Of a stretch of DNA of 64,000 nucleotides, positions 63,025-64,000 are shown piece after piece. The notes beneath the pieces are model-generated. The model ran no database searches. It was given only the letters and a program-made list of their open reading frames with translations, and had not been told where the DNA came from. The number at the start of each line of letters is the position of its first letter. The stretch's first letter is position 1. Source of the DNA: Treponema sp. (GTDB lineage: Bacteria; Spirochaetota; Spirochaetia; Treponematales; Treponemataceae); NCBI GenBank assembly GCA_017553635.1, contig JAFZKN010000007.1, positions 310,001-374,000 of the forward strand. Reading direction: 5' to 3'. Both the position numbers and the translations under genes were made by a program.

Positions 63025-63441
63025 TTATTTCTCCAAAAAGCATTCTTCCACATAAAAAACATAATCTGTGTGATGATGTCCGGTTTCTGCGCGGAACAAT
63101 TTTCCTTTGACGACATAATTTTTGCCTTCCTTTAATTTCAACTTTTTGTTTTGTATTCGAGTGTTTACTGTACTGCTGAAAATAAGTTGAATCTCTTTTA
63201 CCGTTACATTTTCGCCATCAACATCAACTGTTTTGTCTGAATCAAAAACAAGAACATAATAATATTCCTTTGCGTCCTGTTCCGGTGTTTCGCCATAATT
63301 TGGAGCGCCGTAACTGAATTTCTTTTCAAGCTTTCCGCTTAATCTGATGAGCCTGCCGCTATGTTTCTGCGAAACTGCATCCAATCCCACAACAGCCCCG
63401 AACACAAAAATCATTGTTAAAACCGAAATAAGTTTTTTCAT
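63025..63441 (-). CDS. Secreted DUF4431-like protein
   Basis: The 138-residue protein has a signal peptide (about 1-22) and a single beta domain. Its signature AETGHHHTDYVFYVEECF near the C-terminus matches what I recall of the DUF4431 family, together with the VKEIQLIF strand and GKNYVVKGKLFR. Function unknown. GAGGAATTAA precedes the ATG. It follows the partial gene by 15 bp, probably in one operon. Confidence 0.72.
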   Translation of the reverse strand: MKKLISVLTMIFVFGAVVGLDAVSQKHSGRLIRLSGKLEKKFSYGAPNYGETPEQDAKEYYYVLVFDSDKTVDVDGENVTVKEIQLIFSSTVNTRIQNKKLKLKEGKNYVVKGKLFRAETGHHHTDYVFYVEECFLEK

Positions 63442-63456
63442 TTAATTCCTCAAGGC

Positions 63457-64000
63457 CTAAAAATCAAAACCCTTAAAATCAACGGCACGTTTCCAGCGCT
63501 CCGGAAGATCTTCAAACTCAACTACGGTCGGGTCGCTTAAATCCCAGTCTTCACTCCAGTGATTATATTTTTCATTTTCAGAATAAGAATCCGTCGGATA
63601 ATTATAGTAAAGGGTTCCCGCCAGAATGTATTCTTGTTCAGATTTATCGTATTCGTAAATGTAATGATAAATCAGTCCGCGGGTCGTATTGTATTCTGCG
63701 TACAAAAGCCTGTTGATTTCATCACATTTGATGTAAGTGCTGCAGATATTTTTCCAGCACGGCGGATTAAAATGATACTGCTCGTCATGCCAGTCCCAGA
63801 TATATGCTTCGTAATATGGCTGTGAACCGTTCATCGTGCAGCCCGAAAGAATCAGAATGTCGTCAAAGCCGTCAAAGTTCAAGTCTGCAAGCTCAAAGCG
63901 CTTTTGCTCAGGATGATTGTCAGCTTCGTAAACGTATTCCAGATTCTGAATGAGTTCGCCCTCTTTGTAAACTTCAAGGTGCATCGTTCTGTCGCTGATT
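63457..64000 (-). CDS. Secreted or periplasmic protein fragment (5' end outside the window)
   Basis: The frame remains open past the ATG at 63984 to the window edge (ISDRT before MHLEV), so the start is probably beyond it. The visible 180 residues include an FG-GAP/VCBS-like calcium-loop strand (FELADLNFDGFDDILILSG). A tyrosine- and aspartate-rich region follows (YNYPTDSYSENEKYN). The whole resembles secreted proteins that report on a mechanical or calcium-bound state, but no family is assigned. Confidence 0.65.
   Translation of the reverse strand, partial: ISDRTMHLEVYKEGELIQNLEYVYEADNHPEQKRFELADLNFDGFDDILILSGCTMNGSQPYYEAYIWDWHDEQYHFNPPCWKNICSTYIKCDEINRLLYAEYNTTRGLIYHYIYEYDKSEQEYILAGTLYYNYPTDSYSENEKYNHWSEDWDLSDPTVVEFEDLPERWKRAVDFKGFDF

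Overview
The window looks like a chromosomal segment of a host-associated spirochaete, most likely Treponema. The base composition is low in GC. The PheRS alpha subunit is the long archaeal/eukaryotic type typical of spirochaetes. A YaaR / PSP1 / bactofilin / M23 operon is present, and so are several very large surface proteins and three cyclic-di-GMP proteins. Species cannot be fixed from the sequence alone. No tRNA, rRNA, CRISPR array, insertion sequence or prophage was recognised.

Layout. 1-6.5 kb: a membrane protein of unknown function, then a minus-strand housekeeping block (metallo-hydrolase, RluA-type pseudouridine synthase, SlyX, MscS channel, endonuclease III, MetK with a structured leader), then a small plus-strand glycogen-binding-module protein closed by a strong terminator. 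6.5-16.4 kb: two tandem paralogous surface lipoproteins of 1618 and 1690 residues. 16.8-19.7 kb: PSP1, YaaR, bactofilin and M23 peptidase, overlapping or closely spaced. 19.9-24.8 kb: TatD, Dus, a secreted protein, a type III PLP decarboxylase and ProC. 24.8-29.7 kb: a GH3 glycosidase and a Cache/degenerate-GGDEF/EAL phosphodiesterase. 29.8-44.3 kb: a 2770-residue secreted repeat protein, a spirochaete-type hypothetical protein, a GAF-GGDEF cyclase, a rhomboid protease, two secreted proteins and pheS. 44.4-50.9 kb: minus-strand zinc-ribbon protein, AEC transporter, GNAT-DinB fusion, exonuclease III, RlmM-like methyltransferase, PilZ protein, HisRS and a frameshifted secreted-protein pseudogene. 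51.1-64 kb: accessory genes (esterase, two secreted proteins sharing one signal-peptide sequence, RDD protein, AAC(3)-like and GNAT acetyltransferases, ABC exporter, flavin reductase, DinB protein, nucleotidyltransferase, HAD phosphatase, DUF4431-like protein). Between 56.6 and 57.3 kb and at 59.6 kb lie gene remnants: a truncated lipoprotein, the 5' end of a DUF2828-like gene, a deleted XRE regulator and an ORF6N remnant.

The most interesting signals are regulatory. About a dozen genes with no Shine-Dalgarno site have a -10-like hexamer 6-9 nt before the ATG, which predicts widespread leaderless mRNAs and corrects several starts. Genes inside operons and the large secreted proteins instead carry clear AGGAG-type sites. 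Two of the giant surface-protein loci share a sigma-28-like promoter (TAAA or TAAT, 16 nt, then KCCGATAM) with similar sequence just downstream, suggesting co-regulation with motility. The metK leader holds interleaved inverted repeats that could form alternating hairpins or a pseudoknot and match no SAM riboswitch class I could recognise. No defence system or wholly novel multi-gene system is evident. The giant surface proteins with their regulation and c-di-GMP neighbours are the best candidates for undescribed biology.
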